Origin: Candidatus Saccharimonadota bacterium
GTDB lineage: Bacteria > Eremiobacterota > Xenobia > Xenobiales > Xenobiaceae
Length of the DNA: 56,447 bases
Direction of reading: 5' to 3'
Assembly: GCA_004554425.1 (NCBI GenBank)
Contig: SFMI01000001.1
Coordinates: 1 to 56,447, forward strand
Position numbers and translations under genes: made by a program
Notes under the pieces: model-generated
Seen by the model: only the letters and a program-made list of their open reading frames with translations
Database searches by the model: none
Told to the model about the DNA's origin: nothing
Part shown: positions 33,479 to 41,563 of the stretch, piece after piece
Layout: each line of letters starts with the position of its first letter
Position numbering within the stretch: position 1 is the stretch's first letter

Positions 33479-36118
33479 ATGAAAGCGATTCCCAAAAAAT
33501 ATCAGTTCGCCGAAGCTGAAGCTGAATGGGCGAAAAATTGGGCAGAATGGGGAATTTATAACTGGGATTCTTCCCGTCCCCGCGAAGAAACTTTTGTCGT
33601 AGACAGCCCGCCTCCCACAGTATCCGGTTCTTTACATATCGGTCACGTATTTTCTTATACTCACCAAGATTTAATTGTACGTTATCAGCGTATGTTGGGC
33701 AAAAATATTGCTTACCCTATGGGCTGGGACGATAACGGTTTACCTACCGAGAGACGTGTACAAAACGTCTTTGGCATTAAGTGTAATCCCAACTTGCCTT
33801 ACGATCCTGATTACAAATTAGAGCGCCAGCCAGTAACTAGTGGCAAAAAGAAAGCCGCTGTTCCCCAGAAAGAAGTTTCTCGCCCCAACTTTATCGAAGC
33901 TTGCACCACTCTTACCAAAGAAGATGAAAAAGCTTTTGAAGATTTGTGGCGCCATCTGGGTCTCTCTGTAGACTGGAATTTAGCTTATAGCACCATCAAC
34001 GATACTTGCCGCCGCGCCTCTCAGTTCTCTTTCCTCGATTTGGTCAAAAAAGGCCGAGTCTACCACGCTGAATTGCCTACTGCCTGGGATACCGGCTTCG
34101 GCACTGCTGTAGCTCAAGCCGAAATGGTAGACAAAGAAGGTGAAGGACGCTTCCACGATTTGCGCTTCCAAGTGGAAGGCGGCGGGGAATTTACTATTTC
34201 TACTACTCGTCCAGAATTATTGGGCGCTTGTATTGCTGTTGTGGCTCATCCTGACGATGAACGCTACAAGCCTCTCTTTGGCAAGAAAGCTATTACGCCT
34301 ATTTTCAAGGCTGTTGTACCTATTTTACCTGCCGAACATGCCGATCCTGAAAAGGGTACCGGTATTTTGATGGTTTGTACTTTCGGTGATACCGCCGACG
34401 TAGAGTATTGGCGCAAATCAGATTTGCCTTTACGTCAACTTATTGGTCGTGATGGCAAGATTGGCCACGCCGACTATTCTCAGGAGCCTTTCCAGAGCTT
34501 GGATCCTGAGGCTGCCAATGCTGCTCACGCTCAATTAGAAGGACTGTTTGTCAAACAAGCCAGAGCTAAAATCGTAGAACTTCTGCGCGAAAGCGGCGAC
34601 TTGTTAGCTGAGCCTCGTCCAACTAAGCAATTTGTAAAATATTACGAAAAAGGCGAATTCCCCTTAGAGTTCGTGACCACTAGACAGTGGTTCATTCGTG
34701 TTTTAGACGTTAAAGACAAAATTTTGGAGCAGGCCCGCAAGATTCAATGGCATCCCGAATTTATGCGCAGCCGTATCGAGCATTGGATTGAAGGCTTGCA
34801 ATATGATTGGTGTATCAGCCGTCAGCGCTTCTTTGGTGTACCTTTCCCCGTTTGGTACCGTTTAGACGAGCAAGGCAATGTCGATTACCAAAATCCTATT
34901 TTCGCCGATGCTTCCATGTTGCCAGTTGATCCTTTGAGCCAGTCGGCTCCTGGATTTAAAGAAGAGCAGCGCGGTGTTCCCGGTGGCTTTATCGGTGATC
35001 CCGATGTAATGGATACTTGGGCCACTTCTTCCTTAACTCCTCAAATTGTCAGTGGCTGGGGTGTTGACGACGATCGTCACGCTAAATTATTCCCCATGGA
35101 TGTGCGTCCTCAATCTCACGAAATTATTCGTACTTGGGCTTTCTACACTATCGTAAAAGCTTGGATGCATGAAAATACAATTCCTTGGAAGCATGTAGTC
35201 ATTAGCGGTTGGATTTTAGACCCTGATCGTAAGAAGATGGAAAAATCCAAAGGTAATGTTGTTACTCCTAAGCCTTTCTTAGAAGAGTATTCTGCCGACG
35301 CTGTCCGCTACTGGGCTGCTCGCGCTCGTTTGGGCACGGATACCGTTTTTGATCCTCAGCTTTTCGACTTAGGTCGCAAGTTGGTCACTAAGCTCTTTAA
35401 CGCCAGTCGCTTTGTAATTAGTCAGCTCAGCGCCAATTTGGATTACAAGGAACATTGGACTAAAGAAAATGTTACCGTTCCTTTAGATCAAGCTCTGTTG
35501 GCTCGTTTGCGCTCTGTGGTTAAGGAAGCTACCGACGACTTTAACAAGTTTGAATATGCGGCTGCTCTCCAAGCTGTCGAGGGTGATTTCTGGAACTTCT
35601 GCGATGACTATGTTGAATTAGTTAAGCGCCGTTCTTACGAAGCTGAAGACAGCGCCGGACGTCGTTCTGCTATAGCTGCTCTTTATTTGGCTATGCGCAC
35701 TATCTTGCGTCTCTTCGCTCCGTGTTTGCCTTACGTAACTGAAGAAGTTTGGTCATGGCTCTTTGCCACTGAAACTGGTCGTGAGCGTTCTATCCACACT
35801 TCTCCTTGGCCTACAGTTGCCGAACTTGACGTGCCCGAACCTCAGTTCGAGGATATTTATGGTTGCGCCGTAGAAGTTCTTTCTAAAATTCGTCAGGCTA
35901 AGACCAAGGCTCAGAAGAAGTTGCGTTGGCCTGTTAAGACCTTAACTATAAAAGGCTCCGCTGCGTCTCTGGCTGCTTTAGACCAAGCTCTTTCCGACGT
36001 CCTTTTAGCTGGAAGTGCTGAAGATGCTGAAGTTGTAAAAGTTGAAGCTGCTATCGAAAACGGTGAACACTTTGAAGTTGAAGTCGAGCTGGTTGAAACT
36101 CTCCCCGAAGAAGCTTAG
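33479..36118 (+). CDS. valS: Valyl-tRNA synthetase, archaeal-like class
   Basis: An 879-residue class I synthetase that charges tRNA-Val. HIGH-type motif GSLHIGHVFSYTH lies near residue 50, and KMSKS-type KKMEKSKGNVV near 585. An editing (CP1) domain with STTRPELLGACIAVVAHPDD and an anticodon-binding C-terminal domain follow. The helix after HIGH reads PMGWDDNGLPTERRVQN instead of the GTDHAGIATQ found in E. coli-type ValS, marking the archaeal-like class seen in some bacteria. No coiled-coil tail is present. GGAGG lies 13 bases before ATG 33479. It is monocistronic with a strong terminator. Confidence 0.95.
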   Translation: MKAIPKKYQFAEAEAEWAKNWAEWGIYNWDSSRPREETFVVDSPPPTVSGSLHIGHVFSYTHQDLIVRYQRMLGKNIAYPMGWDDNGLPTERRVQNVFGIKCNPNLPYDPDYKLERQPVTSGKKKAAVPQKEVSRPNFIEACTTLTKEDEKAFEDLWRHLGLSVDWNLAYSTINDTCRRASQFSFLDLVKKGRVYHAELPTAWDTGFGTAVAQAEMVDKEGEGRFHDLRFQVEGGGEFTISTTRPELLGACIAVVAHPDDERYKPLFGKKAITPIFKAVVPILPAEHADPEKGTGILMVCTFGDTADVEYWRKSDLPLRQLIGRDGKIGHADYSQEPFQSLDPEAANAAHAQLEGLFVKQARAKIVELLRESGDLLAEPRPTKQFVKYYEKGEFPLEFVTTRQWFIRVLDVKDKILEQARKIQWHPEFMRSRIEHWIEGLQYDWCISRQRFFGVPFPVWYRLDEQGNVDYQNPIFADASMLPVDPLSQSAPGFKEEQRGVPGGFIGDPDVMDTWATSSLTPQIVSGWGVDDDRHAKLFPMDVRPQSHEIIRTWAFYTIVKAWMHENTIPWKHVVISGWILDPDRKKMEKSKGNVVTPKPFLEEYSADAVRYWAARARLGTDTVFDPQLFDLGRKLVTKLFNASRFVISQLSANLDYKEHWTKENVTVPLDQALLARLRSVVKEATDDFNKFEYAAALQAVEGDFWNFCDDYVELVKRRSYEAEDSAGRRSAIAALYLAMRTILRLFAPCLPYVTEEVWSWLFATETGRERSIHTSPWPTVAELDVPEPQFEDIYGCAVEVLSKIRQAKTKAQKKLRWPVKTLTIKGSAASLAALDQALSDVLLAGSAEDAEVVKVEAAIENGEHFEVEVELVETLPEEA

Positions 36119-36133
36119 CTCCCCGTAAATTAT

Positions 36134-36170
36134 AAGCTGCCGATTTGTCTTTTAGACTTGGCGGCAGCTC
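36134..36170 (+). terminator. First hairpin after valS
   Basis: AGCTGCC and GGCAGCT pair around a short loop 16-50 bases after the valS stop, upstream of the stronger bidirectional terminator. Confidence 0.4.
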
Positions 36171-36177
36171 TAAGATA

Positions 36178-36213
36178 AAGAAGCCGACTTTTTGTAAAAA
36201 AAGTCGGCTTCTT
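36178..36213. terminator. Bidirectional terminator
   Basis: A perfect 16-base-pair stem (36178-36193 with 36198-36213) with a 4-base loop and T/A runs on each side, between valS and engB. Confidence 0.9.
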
Positions 36214-36232
36214 GCTTTATTTGTGCGATTGA

Positions 36233-36814
36233 CTATTTTAAAACATCATCTAGGAAGTTACCTAAAATATCAAAGCCTTGGCCTGTTTGCGAAGAAATCA
36301 TAAAAACTTCTTGGCTATCAATTTGAAAAGCTTTAGCGGCTCTAGCTTTAGCTTGAGCTGTTTGGCTGCGATTTATCTTGTCGCCTTTAGTTAAAACTAT
36401 GCATACTGGTAAATTATTTTCAACTAACCAGTCATACATTTGTAAATCGGAATCTTTTATCTCGTGACGGCAATCAACCAACAGAATGGCCAAACGAATA
36501 CCTTCTCTTTTAGCTAAGTACTCTTCCAAAGCGTGGCCCCAACGCTCTTTTTCTGCTTTGGACACTTTGGCAAAACCATAGCCGGGCAAGTCTACTAAAT
36601 ACCAAGAGTCATCAATTAAAAAATAGTTGATTAGTCTGGTTTTACCTGGAGTTGAACTAACTTTAGCGATCTTGCGGTTAGTTAACTTACATATAAAAGA
36701 CGACTTGCCAACGTTGGAACGTCCCACCACAACTATTTCCGGCTTAACGCAAGCTGGCGGGGTCTCCTTAATAGTGGGGGCACTAGTAATGAATTGAACA
36801 TTTTTAATTTTCAC
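36233..36814 (-). CDS. engB: Ribosome biogenesis GTPase EngB/YsxC
   Basis: A 193-residue small GTPase of the EngB (YihA/YsxC) family, essential for 50S ribosome assembly. G1 is GRSNVGKSSF, the G2 region is STPGKTRLINYF, G3 is DLPGYGFAKV and G4 is LTKGDK, with SSQTGQG as G5. Length is typical. The start is GTG 36814 with AGGAG 10 bases upstream. It is transcribed toward valS and shares the terminator. Confidence 0.96.
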   Translation of the reverse strand: MKIKNVQFITSAPTIKETPPACVKPEIVVVGRSNVGKSSFICKLTNRKIAKVSSTPGKTRLINYFLIDDSWYLVDLPGYGFAKVSKAEKERWGHALEEYLAKREGIRLAILLVDCRHEIKDSDLQMYDWLVENNLPVCIVLTKGDKINRSQTAQAKARAAKAFQIDSQEVFMISSQTGQGFDILGNFLDDVLK

Positions 36815-36852
36815 AAATAATGGCTCCTAAAATATTAGCGTTTGCAAAGTTT

Positions 36853-36902
36853 TGTAAAAAAATAGAAGCGCTCCTCCTTCTTGCGAAAGGAGAGGCGCTC
36901 CT
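36853..36902 (-). terminator. Terminator for the phospholipase D-like gene
   Basis: On the minus strand GAGCGCCTCTCCTT pairs with AAGGAGGAGCGCTT (two central mismatches), followed by CTATTTTTTT. It lies between the PLD-like gene and engB. Confidence 0.75.
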
Positions 36903-37002
36903 ATGTTGATCCACAATACTCCAAGATACTTCAAGATCCGAAGATCAGGGGCAATCAAAGCACCTAAGAGACCACGATTCAACTATTCTGCACAGTAGAT
37001 TG

Positions 37003-39240
37003 CTATTTCATCTGCTGCAATTGCTCATACGCGGGAAGGCTATGCAAAGCATTGTAAAAAGCTTCGTCACCCATCTTTTCCTTAGCGGCCATAAGAGTGG
37101 CGGAACCTTGATCGTATCCTTGCAAAACCAGCTCTTCGATACGGGAAGTAGCTTGAGGATCAGAATCTACCAACTTACCGACAAAGTCTGCGCTGGCTTT
37201 TTCAAAGTTCTGAATGCCTCGAATAGTTTCACGAACTACGCCGCTGCGAGCTTCTTCAACCTGAACCTCGTAATCAAGTTGGCCTTTAGCACCGCGTTTG
37301 CGCTTTGTGGCTGCATCTTTGGTATTGAGACCGAATGATTCATTGTCCCACAAATTGAGGAAGTGAGCTCTGGCACTTTCGCGCTGAGAAACAGAGGCTT
37401 CATCGTCAGGATTGAACTTAACATAGCCAGAATGCTCCCAGTTGACTCCCATACCTTTATTAGAGAAGTTTGTGCTTCCGAAAAATTCCCCTTTATCTGT
37501 GAGAATTTCTTTTGCATGAACTTTACGATCGTGGCTGGAGCTGCGCGGTAAAAGAGTCCAGTGGACATCAATACCGTGATCTTCCAAGAATTTTAAGCCA
37601 CCTTCGTTGGGAGTGCCACCATCAGGATATATTCCAGAGTCGGCCACTACGCGGATATCGATATCTTTGCCTTGAGCTTGCATCTCATCGCGCTTGGCTA
37701 CCAATACCGAAGCTACACTCTTGGTCATAACGAAAGCAGGTACGTAGATAAACTCTTCGGCATCTTGTATGGCTTGAATCATGGCTGCGCGGCGATCATT
37801 GGGTAAGTCTGCTAAAGCTATGGCAGTTGTTCCTTTAGGATCACCGGTAGGAATATCGATATCTTGCAACTTGGCTACGTTTTCTGGAGAACGGGTAATA
37901 TCCAAAGCGCGTTGCACGATGCCTAAGAAAGCTTCTTTGCCCTTAGGAGAGAGGGGAATATCTTGACCACGTTTGAGTAAGCTATCTATCTCTTCCAAAG
38001 AGCAATCTGTATAGTCGGAAACGTTTTGTCCCATAGATTTGGCAACGTCGGCCAATTGCTGAGCGTTGGTGGCCTTGGGCATTTCGGTACCGGCAGGAGA
38101 AGGGCCGCTGACGCAGTCGAACATAGAAATTAGACCGCGAGTGCCCATATTGATATCGCCTTCCATGAATTCGGCCAAAGGTTTATCACCGTAAACTTCT
38201 TCGTTGGAAGCGCCTATCGAATGGCCGACATCACGTTTAAAGTTTTCCACCAAACGTTTGGCTGCAGGGCCTTCGATTGTGTAACCAGCGTCGATATTCT
38301 CACCACTACCGGCGTTGGCATTCATACCGGAGAGTAAGAACTTTTCGCCTACGCGTAAACCTTTGCGGTGCATGAGGTTGCTGGGATTTTTAAGTTGCTT
38401 GGAAATCGGATAAGTGGAGACGGCCACATCGCCTTGAACTTGGGAAAGCTGAATCAAGGTTTTTAACTTGTCGGGTACTTCGTCGATAACTACATGATCG
38501 CCAGCAAAAGCTACTAAACGACCAGGATCGACATTGACACGTACTTTATTGCCAGCTTCGGCAGCTTGCGCCAACTTGCCAACGATTTCAGGACTAGTCA
38601 ACTCGTAATACTGAGCGTCAATTTCTTGAGGATGGCCTGCTTTGGCTTGAGCGGTGGCCTCGTCAAGCATAGTATTCATTTCTTTCCAGATTTCGGCGCC
38701 GTGGAAAGATTCGATACTGTTGCCTTGATACAAGTTGGGACTGGTGCCGTCGCGTAAACCTTGAATGTTGTCTACCAGAGGCTCTAAGGCACTCTTTTGC
38801 AAATCGGAGTAGGCCGCATAGTTGGCAACTAAGGAAGTGGGGCCAAAAGAAGCTCCGGCGGCTGCATCTACGGCCAACTGAGCCTGAGTTAAAGCTAAAG
38901 ATTCACGAATTTGATCGCTACCGGAACGGAAAACGTGTACGTCAGCTAATTCGGCTTTAATCGTTTGGTCTTTGTAACCACTAGCTTTGAAATCGCTATG
39001 TAAAGCTCTGTGGTATTTGAAACAAGCACGTCCTAAATCTTGGATCTGACGCAAATCTTCTCTAGAGACACAATCGTTGGCCTCCACTCGATCTGCTAAT
39101 TCACTCCAAGCTTCTGGAGAAGCGTTGCCTTCTACTCTGATATTGCCGGCGCTGTTGGCCATATTGCGGATAAGAGCAGGATTGACCGCCTGGCGGTTTA
39201 CTTGATAGACGCCTACATTAAATACTGAACCAATTCCCAT
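37003..39240 (-). CDS. Phospholipase D-like protein with two HKD motifs
   Basis: A 745-residue protein of the PLD superfamily. Two HKD-type motifs are visible: HRKGLRVGEKFLLSG in the first half and VHAKEILTDKGEFFGSTNFS in the second, each with the downstream G(S/M)-N-x. Such enzymes cut phosphodiester bonds in phospholipid or nucleic acid. There is no signal peptide; a helical N-terminal region starts MGIGSVFNVGVYQVNRQAVN and resembles that of non-Sec secreted effectors. GCAGGAGG lies before ATG 39240. A 200-residue segment separates the motifs. The N and C termini are unassigned. A role in lipid turnover or as an exported effector is inferred. Confidence 0.8.
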   Translation of the reverse strand: MGIGSVFNVGVYQVNRQAVNPALIRNMANSAGNIRVEGNASPEAWSELADRVEANDCVSREDLRQIQDLGRACFKYHRALHSDFKASGYKDQTIKAELADVHVFRSGSDQIRESLALTQAQLAVDAAAGASFGPTSLVANYAAYSDLQKSALEPLVDNIQGLRDGTSPNLYQGNSIESFHGAEIWKEMNTMLDEATAQAKAGHPQEIDAQYYELTSPEIVGKLAQAAEAGNKVRVNVDPGRLVAFAGDHVVIDEVPDKLKTLIQLSQVQGDVAVSTYPISKQLKNPSNLMHRKGLRVGEKFLLSGMNANAGSGENIDAGYTIEGPAAKRLVENFKRDVGHSIGASNEEVYGDKPLAEFMEGDINMGTRGLISMFDCVSGPSPAGTEMPKATNAQQLADVAKSMGQNVSDYTDCSLEEIDSLLKRGQDIPLSPKGKEAFLGIVQRALDITRSPENVAKLQDIDIPTGDPKGTTAIALADLPNDRRAAMIQAIQDAEEFIYVPAFVMTKSVASVLVAKRDEMQAQGKDIDIRVVADSGIYPDGGTPNEGGLKFLEDHGIDVHWTLLPRSSSHDRKVHAKEILTDKGEFFGSTNFSNKGMGVNWEHSGYVKFNPDDEASVSQRESARAHFLNLWDNESFGLNTKDAATKRKRGAKGQLDYEVQVEEARSGVVRETIRGIQNFEKASADFVGKLVDSDPQATSRIEELVLQGYDQGSATLMAAKEKMGDEAFYNALHSLPAYEQLQQMK

Positions 39241-39291
39241 AGTACAACCTCCTGCATCTACCTAATTAAAAATCAGAAATGTACAGAGTTG

Positions 39292-39317
39292 GTGACAGAT
39301 TTGTTAATATTTGTCAC
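39292..39317. promoter_or_regulatory. Operator-like palindrome GTGACA-N14-TGTCAC
   Basis: Perfect six-base half sites GTGACA (39292-39297) and TGTCAC (39312-39317) in the divergent region between the PLD-like gene and a small exported-protein gene. It could be a dimeric repressor or activator site; the regulator is unknown. Confidence 0.35.
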
Positions 39318-39467
39318 TTTTAGCAAGCTTTGTCGCTCAGCCGTCGGAGGCATTATTTCGCGGGGAAAGCTGTCACAATTAAGGCAATTTTTCCTGCCTT
39401 GGAAGTATACTTTTACTCGTCGGCGAAAGCGTCTGCACCAACCTACCTTGTGTCTAAGGAGCTACTA

Positions 39468-39869
39468 TTGAAAAACAACTTAAGCAAAATACCGCTTTTA
39501 TTATATTCTGTTGTGGTGTTGCTGTTTGTACTGTTGTCTTTACCTACTCAAGCTTGGGCCGACGATAGTAAAATGCTGCAAGATCTTGATGAAGCCATTC
39601 AAACTAGCAAGTTCCATTTTGACTCTCTCACTCCGGAAGAAATACAACGCAGTAGTAATCAGAAATTGCTGGAACTTTACTCTATTAGTTCGAGAGTAGT
39701 CGATTATTGTCAAGGCATTATCGATGACAAAAAAGAGTTCCCCAATCATGAAATTCAATTGAAAGCTCAGCAATGTCAGCGTATCAATTATCGTGTAGCT
39801 AAAAAATTGGAGCCGGAATTGCGTCGTCGCTCTTTGAAATATACTCCTGTAAAAATTTTGCTGCGCTAA
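39468..39869 (+). CDS. Small exported helical protein
   Basis: A 133-residue protein. The start is TTG 39468, with AAGGAG 6 bases upstream, because the signal peptide (PLLLYSVVVLLFVLLSLP, cleavage after AWA) follows directly; a longer in-frame reading from 39330 would bury it. The mature part is charged and helical, with two cysteines (DYCQGIIDD and QQCQRINY) that could pair in the periplasm. It ends basic. No family recognised. Confidence 0.7.
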   Translation: MKNNLSKIPLLLYSVVVLLFVLLSLPTQAWADDSKMLQDLDEAIQTSKFHFDSLTPEEIQRSSNQKLLELYSISSRVVDYCQGIIDDKKEFPNHEIQLKAQQCQRINYRVAKKLEPELRRRSLKYTPVKILLR

Positions 39870-40018
39870 ATATGCAAAAGTGAAATAATGGCATGCGGTA
39901 TATTATATTCACCTTGTACTTACTTTTTTGTTTAGGTGCGGGAAAAGAGTTCCGAGTGCAGTATTTTACTCGTTAAATCAATTGTCACTTTTTCTTTTTT
40001 GTAAGGAGTTTTGTATCT

Positions 40019-40639
40019 ATGAATAATATTCGTAAATTTGCCGCTTTGGCTTTAATGGCTGGAGTATGTGCCGCACCTTTAGCTTTTATGTCAGACTCTG
40101 CCCAAGCACAAAATTACCCCAAAGCTGGACAATACTATCCTAAGGCTGGAAACTATCCTCGCGCTGCCGGTAAATCGGCTCCTCAAGCTGCTCCTGCTCA
40201 GTCTTCGAGCGTACAAAATTCTGCTGAGAGCTCGGCCGTTGTCAACAACTCGTCTTCCAATGCTCCTAAGGCTGGGGCCAGAAATGAAGATAAAATGTAT
40301 TACGATCGTTACGAGAATACCATGAAAGCTTGGCGTGCCGTTGAAGCCGAAATTAAAGGCGGTCAGCGTGATATCTCCACTTATGATGGTGAAGTTTTGA
40401 AAAGAAACCATCGCAATATCGCTGTTTTATGGTGCATGATTCATAAAGAATACAGTCAGAGTGTCCAAAGAATAGATCAAGGACGTTCCACTTTGAGCAA
40501 ACAAGCCGTCACCGATATTCGTGATTGGATGGGCAGCTTGTATTACTTAGTAAACGCTTTTGAAGATGAATTGAAGAGCCGTGGTTTAGAGTTCGATTCA
40601 TATGAATCTATCAAAAGAGAACAGGGTGTAAGAGATTAA
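40019..40639 (+). CDS. Exported protein with YPKAG-type repeats
   Basis: A 206-residue protein with a signal peptide (cleavage near AQA-QNY). Directly after it come three degenerate repeats (YPKAGQYYPKAGNYPRAAG), then a Ser/Ala/Gln low-complexity linker. A helical C-terminal domain follows (MYYDRYENTMKAWRAVEAEI and later), ending basic/acidic. Not recognised. AAGGAG lies 12 bases upstream of ATG 40019. It has the same orientation and a similar small helical character as the gene at 39468, so a paired role at the envelope is possible. Confidence 0.7.
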   Translation: MNNIRKFAALALMAGVCAAPLAFMSDSAQAQNYPKAGQYYPKAGNYPRAAGKSAPQAAPAQSSSVQNSAESSAVVNNSSSNAPKAGARNEDKMYYDRYENTMKAWRAVEAEIKGGQRDISTYDGEVLKRNHRNIAVLWCMIHKEYSQSVQRIDQGRSTLSKQAVTDIRDWMGSLYYLVNAFEDELKSRGLEFDSYESIKREQGVRD

Positions 40640-40774
40640 CCCTGCTGATAAAAAAATAGGTAGATTTGGGCGCCAAGCGTTTTTTTTGCTGTCCTTTTGT
40701 ACAGAAAAAGCGTCTTGGCGTACTTGTGTCAAGCGTATTTCACCTTCTTCTGCTCAGAGTTGAGGTTTTTTGCA

Positions 40775-41296
40775 ATGGATTTTTCTTCTAAAGTCGCAAA
40801 AAAAAGTTTAGAGTTAGATGACGTAAGTATATGTCGTGCCGAGAAGAAAGATTTACCCGGTATAATTGACTTGTCGGTAGAAATAGTCGGTTATTCTATG
40901 TCTCCGCGTCGCCAAAACGATCTGGCCAAGGCGGGAGAAATCCGTCGCAATGATATGGAAGCTTTGTATTGGCAAATTTCCCGAGGCAACATGGCTGTTT
41001 TTGTAGCTAAAAATGCTAAAGGCCAGATAGTAGGTCACGTAGTAGCCAAATTGGACACAACGGAATTTTTGACAGGTGAAAAACAAGCCTGGATTTTAGA
41101 TTTAGCAGTCAAACCAGGATATTGGAGCCGTGGTTTGGGACAAAATTTAATGTATGCTGTAGAAATGGCCGCTTTGGAATTGGGAGTTAAGTATGTGGGC
41201 TTAACCGTAACTTGTGCTAATAAAAGAGCGGCTGATTTCTATAAAAAAATGGGCTACCAAGATGAGCGTATGCAAATGGTTAAAGAACTTTGTTAG
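40775..41296 (+). CDS. GNAT acetyltransferase, RimI-like
   Basis: A 173-residue protein of the GNAT fold. The acetyl-CoA-binding loop is VKPGYWSRGLGQNLM (R/Q-x-x-G-x-G/A pattern), and ANKRAADFYKKMGYQ is the usual C-terminal element. It transfers acetyl groups to an amine, possibly protein N-termini or a small molecule; the substrate is unknown. ATG 40775 with GAGG 9 bases upstream is preferred to a longer reading from 40697 that would begin in a hydrophobic stretch without a ribosome site. Confidence 0.85.
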   Translation: MDFSSKVAKKSLELDDVSICRAEKKDLPGIIDLSVEIVGYSMSPRRQNDLAKAGEIRRNDMEALYWQISRGNMAVFVAKNAKGQIVGHVVAKLDTTEFLTGEKQAWILDLAVKPGYWSRGLGQNLMYAVEMAALELGVKYVGLTVTCANKRAADFYKKMGYQDERMQMVKELC

Positions 41297-41339
41297 AGGT
41301 TCTGAGTTGGCTTTTTTCTCCCATAATATGCGCTTTCTG

Positions 41340-41481
41340 CCTGCAAACTTGTCTAGGTTGTGCAGGTAAAAAATAGGATTTCACCGAAAGTGCCGCGCAG
41401 TCGCATTTCTTTAGAAATGGGAGTTGTCAGGCGCGTTCGGCAGACGATGGTTGCGGAATCAGAGGATTGATGCAAGTCCGC
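41340..41481 (+). promoter_or_regulatory. Multi-stem leader upstream of the PilT-like gene
   Basis: Four consecutive helices can be drawn: CCTGCA/TGCAGG (41340-41366), TGCCGCGC with GCGCGTTCGGCA (41391-41442), CATTTC/GAAATG nested in it (41404-41419), and GCGGA/TCCGC (41453-41481). It lies in the 267-base gap before the PilT-like gene. The spacing and nested stems suggest a structured RNA leader. It does not match a riboswitch consensus that I know. Confidence 0.4.
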
Positions 41482-41563
41482 TTCGGCATTCTCTTGCCAG
41501 TTGCTGGAGAGCACGTCAAAGAACGTTAAAGCGATAATTCTAAGGAACGGAAGGGATCAAGCT

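Noticed and set aside
41340..41500. c-di-GMP (GEMM) riboswitch before the PilT-like gene
   Set aside because: The conserved AGGGCAAACC core is absent, although the location would suit one.
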